From Blastopirellula marina (GTDB lineage Bacteria; Planctomycetota; Planctomycetia; Pirellulales; Pirellulaceae): a DNA stretch of 64,000 nucleotides. Made by a program: the position numbers and the translations under genes. The notes beneath the pieces are model-generated. The model was not told where the DNA came from, ran no database searches, and saw only the letters and a program-made list of their open reading frames with translations. How positions within the stretch are numbered: the stretch's first letter is position 1; each line of letters starts with the position of its first letter. Positions 1 to 7,589 of this stretch are shown here, piece after piece. The stretch covers positions 248,001-312,000 of the forward strand of contig NZ_PUHY01000006.1 of NCBI RefSeq assembly GCF_002967765.1. Direction: 5' to 3'.

Positions 1-870
1 GGCGGCAGTGCGATGGACTGTGCCAAGGGAATCAATTTCCTGCTAACCAACGGCGGGGAAATGAAGGATTACTGGGGCGTCGGCAAGGCAACGCAAGAGA
101 TGCTTCCGATGATCGCCGTGCCTACCACCGCCGGTACTGGCAGCGAAGCCCAATCGTTTGCCCTGATCACCGATGCCGAAACACACGCCAAGATGGCTTG
201 CGGCGATAAGAAAGCGGCCTGCCGGATTGCTTTGCTTGATCCCACGCTGACCGTCACTCAGCCGCACAAAGTTACCGCGCTCACTGGTATCGACGCGATC
301 AGCCACGCCTTGGAAACATTTGTTACCAAGAAGCGAAATGAAGTGTCGCTGGCCTTCAGTCGCGAAGCATGGCGACTCTTGGCCGCCAACTTCACGAAGG
401 TTTTGAAAGAACCGGAGAACTTAGAAGCCCGGGGGGCGATGCAGCTTGGCGCTTGCTTCGCAGGCCTGGCAATTGAAAACTCGATGCTCGGCGCTGCCCA
501 CGCGATGGCTAACCCGCTGACAGCCCATTACGGCGTGGTGCATGGGCAAGCTGTAGCCGTAATGTTACCGACCGTTATTCGCTACAACGGAGAAGCATTC
601 AACAAAATGTACCAAGACATCCTCAGCATCCCGGTCGACCTGCTTGATTACCCGAGTGTCGAGAGTGGTGCTGGCGGCTTGGCGGAACTAGTCGAATCGT
701 GGGTCGATCAGGCAGGGCTGGCCACCAACTTGGATCAACTGTCGATCAACGGCGAGAAACTTTCAGAACTGTCGCTCGACGCAGCCAAACAGTGGACCGG
801 TAGCTTCAACCCACGCGAAGTCGACGCCGGTGAATTCTCGAAGCTGTATCAATCCGCGATGAACCACTAG
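1..870 (+). CDS. Iron-containing alcohol dehydrogenase, 5' end cut by window edge
   Basis: NAD(P)-dependent group III alcohol dehydrogenase (PF00465); the frame is open to base 1, so the N-terminal nucleotide-binding part is missing. The visible sequence begins in the family motif GGSAMDCAKG and continues to PTTAGTGSEA, the nucleotide and phosphate contact loop. All the expected metal ligands can be placed: Asp and His in GIDAISHALE, His in GAAHAMAN, and His 14 residues later in GVVHGQA, the spacing typical of the family. The ATG at base 13 is internal, not the start. The alcohol or aldehyde substrate cannot be told from sequence. The next gene starts 81 bases after the stop, so co-transcription is possible but not shown. 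Confidence 0.93.
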   Translation, partial: GGSAMDCAKGINFLLTNGGEMKDYWGVGKATQEMLPMIAVPTTAGTGSEAQSFALITDAETHAKMACGDKKAACRIALLDPTLTVTQPHKVTALTGIDAISHALETFVTKKRNEVSLAFSREAWRLLAANFTKVLKEPENLEARGAMQLGACFAGLAIENSMLGAAHAMANPLTAHYGVVHGQAVAVMLPTVIRYNGEAFNKMYQDILSIPVDLLDYPSVESGAGGLAELVESWVDQAGLATNLDQLSINGEKLSELSLDAAKQWTGSFNPREVDAGEFSKLYQSAMNH

Positions 871-951
871 ACGGAAAAAATGGCTCCGCTGGGTGCTTCG
901 AGTAGAATAAAGGCACCTTTTTCCCGTTTCCTCGATCCCTGGGAGTTTCCC

Positions 952-2076
952 ATGACGCACATTCTGGCAAAAACGACGGCAGCGACCATGCTCGCTCTGC
1001 TTGTCACCGTCAGCGCGCACGCGGACTGGCCCTTGTATCGCGGCAACGCCCTCGCTCAGGGTGTGGCGGACGAAGCCTTGGCAGATCAACTCGATCTGAA
1101 GTGGAAGTTTGAAGTCGAAGACGGAGCGTTCGAGGCAACTCCGGTCGTCGTCGATAAGGTTGCCTACATCGGCGATCTCGACGGGCGCGTCTACGCCCTC
1201 AACATGGAAGACGGATCGAAGGTCTGGACTTACGAAGGGAACGTCGAGCAGCTCTCCGGATTCATGGGTTCACCTGCCTATCGGGATGGACGGATCTATG
1301 TCGGAGACATCGACGGCGTACTCCACTGCCTCGATGCGAAAGACGGTAAGCTGATCTGGAAGTTCGAAGCCGGACTCGAGATCAACGGCAGCGTGAACTT
1401 CTATCAAGACAAAATCTTGATTGGCTCCCAGGACGCGACTCTCTACTGCTTGGACAAGTCGGACGGAAAGCTGGCCTGGAAGGTCGAAATCGAAGATCAG
1501 ATCCGCTGTATGCCAACCGTCGTTGCCAATCGAGGCTTCGTCGCCGGGTGTGACAGTAAACTTCACGTGATCGATCTCGACGAAGGGAAGGCGATCGGGA
1601 CCGTTCCGATCGACGGTCCAACTGGCTCCGCCCCGGCGGTTCGCGACGACGTCGCTTACTTCGGCACCGAAGCAGGCACCTTCTACGCCATCGATTGGAA
1701 GCAGTTGAAGGTGATCTGGCAGTTTGAAGACCCACGCAATCGTCAGCAAATCCGCGCCAGTGCCGCCGTGATGCCTGACCGAGTGATCTTTGGTTCGTAC
1801 AGCAAGAACCTCGTTTCTCTCGACTTGGCGACTGGGCAATCGCAGTGGACCTTCAAAGCCAAAGGAAAGATCAATAGCTCGCCCGTCGTCGCCGGTCAGC
1901 GCGTCTATTTTGGCTCGGCCGATAGTCGTGTTCGCGCCGTCGATGTAACCAACGGCAAGGAAGTTTGGCAGTACGAAGCCAAGAGCGGCTTCCCCGCCGG
2001 ACCGGCAGTTTCCAACGGTTGTTTGCTGATTGCCAGCGAACGCGGTGTGGTTTATTGCTTCGGTCCGAAATCGTAA
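952..2076 (+). CDS. Secreted PQQ-type beta-propeller protein
   Basis: Predicted exported protein of 374 residues built almost entirely of PQQ-like propeller blades. Residues 1-23 form a signal peptide ending in SAHA before DWPLYRG. Eight blade-like units follow, each with a core like GDLDGRVYALN, a short turn and a Trp in GxxxW (for example GKLIWKFE, GKLAWKVE, GKEVWQYE); the last unit near the C-terminus probably closes the ring. The start at 952 is preferred over an upstream in-frame ATG at 880 because GGGAG lies just before it and the signal peptide begins there. No catalytic residues were recognised, so this may be a scaffold rather than a quinoprotein dehydrogenase. Confidence 0.88.
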   Translation: MTHILAKTTAATMLALLVTVSAHADWPLYRGNALAQGVADEALADQLDLKWKFEVEDGAFEATPVVVDKVAYIGDLDGRVYALNMEDGSKVWTYEGNVEQLSGFMGSPAYRDGRIYVGDIDGVLHCLDAKDGKLIWKFEAGLEINGSVNFYQDKILIGSQDATLYCLDKSDGKLAWKVEIEDQIRCMPTVVANRGFVAGCDSKLHVIDLDEGKAIGTVPIDGPTGSAPAVRDDVAYFGTEAGTFYAIDWKQLKVIWQFEDPRNRQQIRASAAVMPDRVIFGSYSKNLVSLDLATGQSQWTFKAKGKINSSPVVAGQRVYFGSADSRVRAVDVTNGKEVWQYEAKSGFPAGPAVSNGCLLIASERGVVYCFGPKS

Positions 2077-2160
2077 ATCCGAATCACGAAATTCAAAGCA
2101 CCCTTTCGCTAGAACCCGCCATATCGGCATGTTTACTTTAGCAGAAAGCAAGATTAACTC

Positions 2161-3471
2161 ATGGCCACCGATTCCACCAAAACCGAAGTCGGTAGTTACT
2201 TCATCTCGAACTATCCTCCCTTTTCGCAGTGGAGCGAAGACTACGTCGACGAGCTGAACACGGCGATTCACTCCGCCCCGCGTGACGGGGTTCCGCTCGG
2301 CTTGTACCTGCACGTACCGTTCTGCCGAAAGCGTTGTAAGTTCTGCTACTTCCGTGTTTACACCGACAAGAACGCTCAAGAAGTCGAAACCTACGTTTCG
2401 GCACTTACCAAGGAAATCGAATTGGTCAGCCAGACCGAAGCGATGGGCGGACGTCCGTTCCGCTTTGTTTACTTCGGTGGTGGCACGCCGTCGTTCCTCA
2501 GCCCAAAGCAGTTGAAGCGATTGGAAGATCGCCTGCGATCGAGCATCAGCTGGGATCAAGCGGAAGAAGTCACCTTCGAATGTGAGCCAGGCACGCTTAG
2601 CGAATCAAAGGTCAAAGCTCTACGCGAAATGGGTGTCACACGCTTGAGCCTAGGCGTTGAAAACTTCTTCGATAGCATCCTGGAAGAGAACGGTCGTGCT
2701 CACCTCTCGAAGGAAGTCTACAAGGCGTGGGATTGGATCGAAGCGGCTCAGTTTCCCAACGTCAACATCGACCTGATTGCCGGCATGGTGGGCGAGACGT
2801 GGGATACCTGGCGAGAAAACATTAAGAAGGTACTCGAGTTCTCGCCTGAGAGCGTCACCATCTACCAGATGGAGCTTCCCTTCAATACGGTCTACTCGCA
2901 AGATATCCTAGGCAACAAGATCGAGACACCGGTCGCCGATTGGCCGATGAAGCGTGCTTGGGTGAGCTATGCATTCGACGAACTGGCCAAGGCAGGCTAC
3001 GCCGTCAGCAGCGCCTACACGATGGTCAAAGACCCTAACAAGGTGAATTTCAGCTATCGCGATAACTTGTTTGGCGGTTCCGACCTACTTGCCACGGGCG
3101 TCGCCAGTTTCGGACACATTAGTGGAGTTCACTACCAGAACAAGACCGAGTGGGCCGACTACACCGGGACACTGTTAGAAAAAGGCGAACTCCCCCTTAA
3201 GCGAGCCTATCGTCCAACGCCGGAGCAGCTTTTGATTCGCGAAACGATCTTGCTGCTCAAACGAGGCTATCTCGATGCCGACTACTTCCGCCAGAAGTTT
3301 GGTGTCGAAATCCTCGAAAAGTGGAGCGACATCTGGAAGCAGTACCAAGAGGAAGGGCTCGTGACTGTCGATGGCGATCGGATCGAACTGACCCGCGACG
3401 GCCTACTGCGTGCCGACGGCCTATTGCCGCCGTTCTTCGAGCCGCAGTTCCAGGGAGTGCGGTATACATGA
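2161..3471 (+). CDS. HemW-like radical SAM protein (coproporphyrinogen oxidase-like family)
   Basis: 436-residue radical SAM enzyme. The [4Fe-4S] triad is C55-x3-C59-x2-C62 inside HVPFCRKRCKFC, followed by F rather than the fourth Cys of true HemN, so it is HemW/CPDH-like and need not act in haem synthesis. GGGTPS (106-111) is the SAM-binding glycine motif, and a C-terminal HemN-type helical part is present. HemW relatives insert haem or act as radical methylases and oxidases; the substrate here is unknown. The stop overlaps the start of the H-protein-like gene by ATGA, and a ferredoxin follows 4 bases after that, so the three are almost certainly translationally coupled partners. Confidence 0.88.
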   Translation: MATDSTKTEVGSYFISNYPPFSQWSEDYVDELNTAIHSAPRDGVPLGLYLHVPFCRKRCKFCYFRVYTDKNAQEVETYVSALTKEIELVSQTEAMGGRPFRFVYFGGGTPSFLSPKQLKRLEDRLRSSISWDQAEEVTFECEPGTLSESKVKALREMGVTRLSLGVENFFDSILEENGRAHLSKEVYKAWDWIEAAQFPNVNIDLIAGMVGETWDTWRENIKKVLEFSPESVTIYQMELPFNTVYSQDILGNKIETPVADWPMKRAWVSYAFDELAKAGYAVSSAYTMVKDPNKVNFSYRDNLFGGSDLLATGVASFGHISGVHYQNKTEWADYTGTLLEKGELPLKRAYRPTPEQLLIRETILLLKRGYLDADYFRQKFGVEILEKWSDIWKQYQEEGLVTVDGDRIELTRDGLLRADGLLPPFFEPQFQGVRYT

Positions 3472-3923
3472 GCGAGTCGCTCGTCTTCATGATGGGGAAG
3501 TTCGAGGCGACTTTCCCCACCGACCGCCAGTACTCCAAAAACCACCTATGGGCCACCCGAAGCGGAAATGCATTCCGGTTCGGGTTTTCTGCCTATGCGG
3601 TCAGATTGCTGCAGGATGTCTATTTCCTGGAGTGGCAGGTTGACGAAGGTGCTACAATTAAGGAAGGTCAGGAAATCGGCTTTATTGAAAGCAGTAAGGC
3701 CGAAAGCGACCTCTATCCTCCCATTGCCGGTGTTCTTGCGCGGTTGAACCCCGATTTGATGAGCGACCCTTCTCGGATTAACGTCGATATGTACGGCGAG
3801 GGTTGGCTTTATGAGATTAAAGGCAGTGGCGAAACGCTGCTTTCTCCGCAAGAATACATCGAACACCTCGCGTCGGTCTGGGATGTCACCCAGCGGACCA
3901 TCAAGGGACAATTGAACGAGTAA
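3468..3923 (+). CDS. Glycine-cleavage H-protein-like lipoyl domain protein
   Basis: 151-residue protein of the GcvH/biotinyl-lipoyl fold. The segment GFIESSKAESDLYPP matches the H-protein lipoylation loop, with Lys77 as the expected lipoyl-lysine, and YGEGWLYEI near 105-115 resembles the H-protein GDGWL region. The start was set at 3468, where ATGA overlaps the stop of the radical SAM gene; a longer reading would run through that gene in another frame and looks non-coding. There is no gcvP or gcvT nearby, so glycine cleavage is unlikely. H-protein-like carriers also serve sulfur oxidation and lipoate assembly. Its place between a radical SAM enzyme and a ferredoxin suggests a lipoyl arm for a redox or radical reaction. 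Confidence 0.85.
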   Translation: MSESLVFMMGKFEATFPTDRQYSKNHLWATRSGNAFRFGFSAYAVRLLQDVYFLEWQVDEGATIKEGQEIGFIESSKAESDLYPPIAGVLARLNPDLMSDPSRINVDMYGEGWLYEIKGSGETLLSPQEYIEHLASVWDVTQRTIKGQLNE

Positions 3924-3927
3924 CCCC

Positions 3928-5010
3928 ATGCCCAAACGTTTGACGGTTGTCGTCAGCCAAGGACAGAGCAACAATCCAGCCAAGCGAAAGCTGGAAGAAG
4001 ACATCGTGGCGGCGCTGCTATTCGAGCCCGGCATCGAGGTTACGATTGTTCCGCATCTGTACGATCTGAAACCGGACGGCCCCGGGATCATGGGGCTTCA
4101 AGCGATCACCACCGACTTTGTCGTCCTGTCCTGGTTATATGAACGTGCCGCTCGCTGGACGCTGGATCGCACCAGCATCCATGGCAAACGGGGCACGACG
4201 CTCTTAGTTCACGAGTCGGACGAAGATGACGACGACCTTTTGGACGAGCCTGAAGAAGAATCCAAACTGCGGGTCATCGACAGCCGATCGATGCCCAACC
4301 GAATGATCTACTGCATCGACTTGCGGGTATCTAACAACCTGCAAGAGTATGTCGACGAGGTGAAGCGAATCCACCGTGAGGTTTCCACATCGGTAGTCGA
4401 ACTCGGAGGGCTCAACGGCAACGGCTCGGCCGGGCCCACTCCGCAGCAGCTTGCGCGTGTCGCCCAGCCAACCAACGACACCGCCATCAAGGAAGGTGGG
4501 GAACTCGAGAAGCCAATCGAGGCGATTGAACCGTTTCGCATCGAAGAAGATGCCAAACGGCGTTGGTATCCGGTGATCGACTACAGCCGCTGCACCAACT
4601 GCATGGAGTGCATCGACTTCTGCCTGTTCGGCGTTTATGGGGTCGATAAGGTCGAAACCATCTTGGTCGAAATGCCGGACAACTGCCGTAAAGGCTGTCC
4701 TGCGTGTAGCCGCGTTTGTCCTGAAAACGCGATCATCTTTCCGCAACATAAAACGCCAACCATCGCCGGTAGCGACGAAGTGGCTGGCGGTGGCTTGAAG
4801 ATCGATTTGTCGCAGCTGTTCGGCAAACCTCAAGAGGACGAAAAGTCGCTCGACGCCGCGGTTCGTGAACGGGACGAACAACTGCTGCTTGCCGGCCGAG
4901 AGGCAGTCGGCACGGCGGTCGGTGTCCCCAAACGCCAAGCTGAAAAAGACAGCCGCGAGAAGGACGAGCTCGACGATCTTATCGATGCCGTCGATGAACT
5001 CGATATCTAG
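3928..5010 (+). CDS. 2x[4Fe-4S] ferredoxin-domain protein
   Basis: 360-residue cytoplasmic iron-sulfur protein. C222-x2-C225-x2-C228-x3-C232 gives one cluster motif, and C253-x3-C257-x2-C260-x3-C264-Pro gives the second, slightly irregular one. The roughly 210 N-terminal residues start with beta-strand-like LTVVVSQGQS and contain an acidic stretch near 97-111; no known domain was assigned to this part. The C-terminus is acidic and charged. The gene starts 4 bases after the H-protein-like gene and is the third of the trio, a natural electron donor for the upstream radical SAM enzyme. Its TAG stop shares the palindrome CTAG with the stop of the opposing phosphatase-cytochrome gene. Confidence 0.83.
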   Translation: MPKRLTVVVSQGQSNNPAKRKLEEDIVAALLFEPGIEVTIVPHLYDLKPDGPGIMGLQAITTDFVVLSWLYERAARWTLDRTSIHGKRGTTLLVHESDEDDDDLLDEPEEESKLRVIDSRSMPNRMIYCIDLRVSNNLQEYVDEVKRIHREVSTSVVELGGLNGNGSAGPTPQQLARVAQPTNDTAIKEGGELEKPIEAIEPFRIEEDAKRRWYPVIDYSRCTNCMECIDFCLFGVYGVDKVETILVEMPDNCRKGCPACSRVCPENAIIFPQHKTPTIAGSDEVAGGGLKIDLSQLFGKPQEDEKSLDAAVRERDEQLLLAGREAVGTAVGVPKRQAEKDSREKDELDDLIDAVDELDI

Positions 5011-5897
5011 TTGCGATAGTCCGTGTGACACGCTGAACAGGCCGCTTTGACCTTCTTCAGAGAAGCGGTCGCTTCATTCGATTTGTCGGACTCGATCTGT
5101 TTTTTCATGATCAGGATCAACGATTCGGTGTCGGCCAACATTTGGCGGAAGTTCGCATCGTACTGATTCTCTTCCAAGAGACGTCCTGACTCGTGCAATC
5201 CCTCTTGCAACAGCAACGCCTGTTGAGCCGGATCAAGATCTTGGTGCTCTGGCGGAGCTTTCCACCCTGCTTTCTCGCAAAGCACCAGCTCGTCGTAGAT
5301 TCGATCGACCTTAGCCATCGCCGCTGCTAATGATTCAACTTCCGCGGATTCGACCAGCATCGGCAGCTCCGTCGTGATCGGAATAGGATGGAACTCAGTG
5401 ATCTCTTTCCATAGTCCGCCGTAATCGGAACTGGTCCCGGCACTCCGCATGAAGTCGAGTGCTTCTCCTTCGCTTAGGACATCCGCCTCTCGGCAAGCAA
5501 CCGCGGCAGCGGCAGGCCCGCGATGTTTTCCGTGATGGCAATGAAAGAAGATCTTGTCTTGCTTGAAGTCTTTCATCACACGTTTGAGCGAGGCTTGGGC
5601 GTCGTCCGAGATGCCATCATATCCGATCGGAATATGAACGTAACGCATTCCGTACTTGTGAGCATTCCCGACGTCGGGCTTGGCGCCATCTACCGATACG
5701 ATCACATTTACGCCCAGTTCTTTCAACGTTTTAAAGCCTTCCTCGCCATGCGGCTGACTACCGCTGACAACATGCGAGGAGATCTTCAGCACATTATCGA
5801 CGCCTGGCAAGTGCTCCCCATGTGGCAACTTGGAAGGATCTTGGGCGATCGCGAGTGAGGCGGTCGTTAAGAGAAAAAGTACAGCAAAAGGGCGCAT
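5007..5897 (-). CDS. Secreted phosphatase with C-terminal cytochrome c' haem motif
   Basis: 296-residue exported protein combining two functions. Residues 1-18 are a signal peptide (cleavage near AIA-QD). A dual-specificity-type phosphatase domain follows, with the P-loop HCHHGKHRG, that is Cys120-x5-Arg126, the canonical CX5R catalytic loop. The last 110 or so residues are helical and end in C287-S-A-C290-H291-TDYR, a c-type haem site one turn from the C-terminus as in cytochrome c'. Haem attachment would need export, which the signal peptide provides. The gene is tail-to-tail with the ferredoxin gene and lies 105 bases downstream of the second radical SAM gene. The substrate is unknown; a redox- or gas-sensing phosphatase is speculation. 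Confidence 0.82.
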   Translation of the reverse strand: MRPFAVLFLLTTASLAIAQDPSKLPHGEHLPGVDNVLKISSHVVSGSQPHGEEGFKTLKELGVNVIVSVDGAKPDVGNAHKYGMRYVHIPIGYDGISDDAQASLKRVMKDFKQDKIFFHCHHGKHRGPAAAAVACREADVLSEGEALDFMRSAGTSSDYGGLWKEITEFHPIPITTELPMLVESAEVESLAAAMAKVDRIYDELVLCEKAGWKAPPEHQDLDPAQQALLLQEGLHESGRLLEENQYDANFRQMLADTESLILIMKKQIESDKSNEATASLKKVKAACSACHTDYRN

Positions 5898-6002
5898 GAG
5901 ATTATCGCGAATCCGAAGGAGCGAGAGATGATCGTGTGGGGTTCGACCTCCTCAGTCTAGTGAGATGCACAGACCGAATCAAATCTTTCGCGCGCAAATC
6001 GA

Positions 6003-7304
6003 CTACGCTTGTGTCGTCGAATCTGCTTCCAGCTGGACCAAGTTTTGTGGGGCGGCTGGCGGCTGACCCTCTTGGTGAATCGTAGGCTGCCAGTTCTTGA
6101 TATCGAAATGCTTCGAGTACGCACCGTAATCGTGAAACGCGTATTTCTTCAACAGCCAATAAACCCAGCTTTTCTCGGGGATCTCGTTGCCGGGATTGTA
6201 CTGCGAAGGGTTCGACACCAACGCATCGAGCTCTTCATAGGCAGCATGTCGCACAGTAGTATCTTTCGCTTCGTGCTCTTTCGCAAAACTGCTCAACAGA
6301 TCAGGCCGTTCCAGGATAATACAACCGCGGGTATTCTTGGCGGCCAGTTCGCGGAAGTCACCCAGGAACTCCGATTCGTTAAATACCTGACGCAGGGGTC
6401 GTTCGTCGTGAATCGACTCCTTGGCAAACTGAATCACCGGACAAGGTTCGATGTCGCCGTAGGGACTGATATGATGCGTGAACCCGGTCGCTGCTGGACA
6501 TAAAGCATTGCCATCGGCATCGTGGTAAGCGTCAATAATCGCGATCGGTTTCTTCACCCGCATTTCAACCACGAACTTGCGGACAGCCAGTTGCTGCTCA
6601 GGCGTCAGTGCCAAGTCAGGATTGGGCACCGGACCGACCACGCGGTAACCGTGGTACCAGCAATAGAAAACCCCCATTTCAATCAAGCGATCGATCCACT
6701 CTTCGCGAAGAAGATCGTCGAAGTTCGATTGGCACAAGCTTGTACAAACGCCAGTCAGAAGTTTGTTGTTGATGCAATTCTGAATGCCTTCCATCGACTT
6801 GCTGTACACACCCCCGCGACCGCGACGAACGTCGCTGATGATCTCGGTTCCTTCAATACTGATCAGCGGTGTGACGTTGCCCAACTTGCGAAGTTCTTTG
6901 GCAACTTCATCCGTAATGAAATGGCCATTGGTGAAAACCTGGAAGTAGGCATCCTGGTGACGACGGAAGATCTCCAAAATATCGGCATGCATGAACGGTT
7001 CGCCGCCGAGGATCCCAAAGAAAGCGTTGCCCATCGCTTTGGCTTCGCCCAGCATCCGATCCATCGCGTCGACGTCGATTTTGGCTTGCTTTGCGGAGAC
7101 GTCGACCCAGCAACCTTGGCAACGCAAGTTGCAACTGTTGATCACCGAGATGTAAAGAAACGGAGGAAAGAACTCGCCACGCTTCAGCCGAGCTTTATGC
7201 TTCTGAACCGAACGTAATCCCTTGAAGCCCATCAACCATAGAAACTTGGCGACAAGTCGTTTATCGGTTTCCAGAAGAGCGCGTTTGGCCAGGCGGAAAT
7301 ACAT
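6003..7304 (-). CDS. Radical SAM protein with SPASM-like C-terminal cysteines
   Basis: 433-residue radical SAM enzyme. C58-x3-C62-x2-C65 in INSCNLRCQGC is the cluster triad and GGEP (100-103) is the SAM-binding motif. Further cysteines at C269, C288 and C328 could hold an auxiliary cluster as in SPASM/Twitch proteins. A basic N-terminus with a hydrophobic patch (FLWLMGF, about 21-27) may place it at the membrane. It is divergent from the terpene cyclase gene across a 285-base spacer, so a shared control region is likely. It is not a clear HpnH (the hopanoid adenosyl transferase), whose N-terminal sequence differs. The substrate is unknown; the neighbourhood suggests a lipid or isoprenoid. Confidence 0.85.
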   Translation of the reverse strand: MYFRLAKRALLETDKRLVAKFLWLMGFKGLRSVQKHKARLKRGEFFPPFLYISVINSCNLRCQGCWVDVSAKQAKIDVDAMDRMLGEAKAMGNAFFGILGGEPFMHADILEIFRRHQDAYFQVFTNGHFITDEVAKELRKLGNVTPLISIEGTEIISDVRRGRGGVYSKSMEGIQNCINNKLLTGVCTSLCQSNFDDLLREEWIDRLIEMGVFYCWYHGYRVVGPVPNPDLALTPEQQLAVRKFVVEMRVKKPIAIIDAYHDADGNALCPAATGFTHHISPYGDIEPCPVIQFAKESIHDERPLRQVFNESEFLGDFRELAAKNTRGCIILERPDLLSSFAKEHEAKDTTVRHAAYEELDALVSNPSQYNPGNEIPEKSWVYWLLKKYAFHDYGAYSKHFDIKNWQPTIHQEGQPPAAPQNLVQLEADSTTQA

Positions 7305-7589
7305 GCAATAACCTTGAGAGAAATAACGTGCGGCAAGCGATTCATTCTAACGTAAAACATCGTATACGTCAGGGAAAAGAGAGCAATTCCGATCAGCGAT
7401 CGTATATCGAAGGGATGCAATAAGCAGTCCTTTCTTGTGGATTTCGCGCAGCCATCCAAGCCCCCTGTTTGGTCTGCCTGCCCCCTCACGGATAAAGGAT
7501 TGGAAGTCAGAGTAAGTTGTGCTGATAATGGGGGAACACCCCATGACTTAGCCAACTGCCATTACGGCTTGCTCGATATATCTTAACTC
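7305..7589. promoter_or_regulatory. Divergent promoter region between radical SAM and terpene cyclase genes
   Basis: This 285-base non-coding spacer separates two divergently transcribed genes and must contain both promoters. No convincing -35/-10 pair or operator palindrome was recognised by eye. The call rests only on gene orientation. Confidence 0.5.

Noticed and set aside
1270-2559. Long minus-strand frame over the PQQ propeller and radical SAM genes
   Set aside because: It lies entirely antisense to two well-supported genes, has a biased composition and matches no family; it reflects codon use on the plus strand.
6522-7217. Plus-strand frame of 231 codons opposite the second radical SAM gene
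   Set aside because: The minus-strand gene has the radical SAM motifs; the opposite frame has no recognisable domain.
6003-7304. HpnH (hopanoid adenosyl transferase)
   Set aside because: The N-terminal sequence and cysteine context differ from HpnH as I recall it; only the general radical SAM fold is supported.
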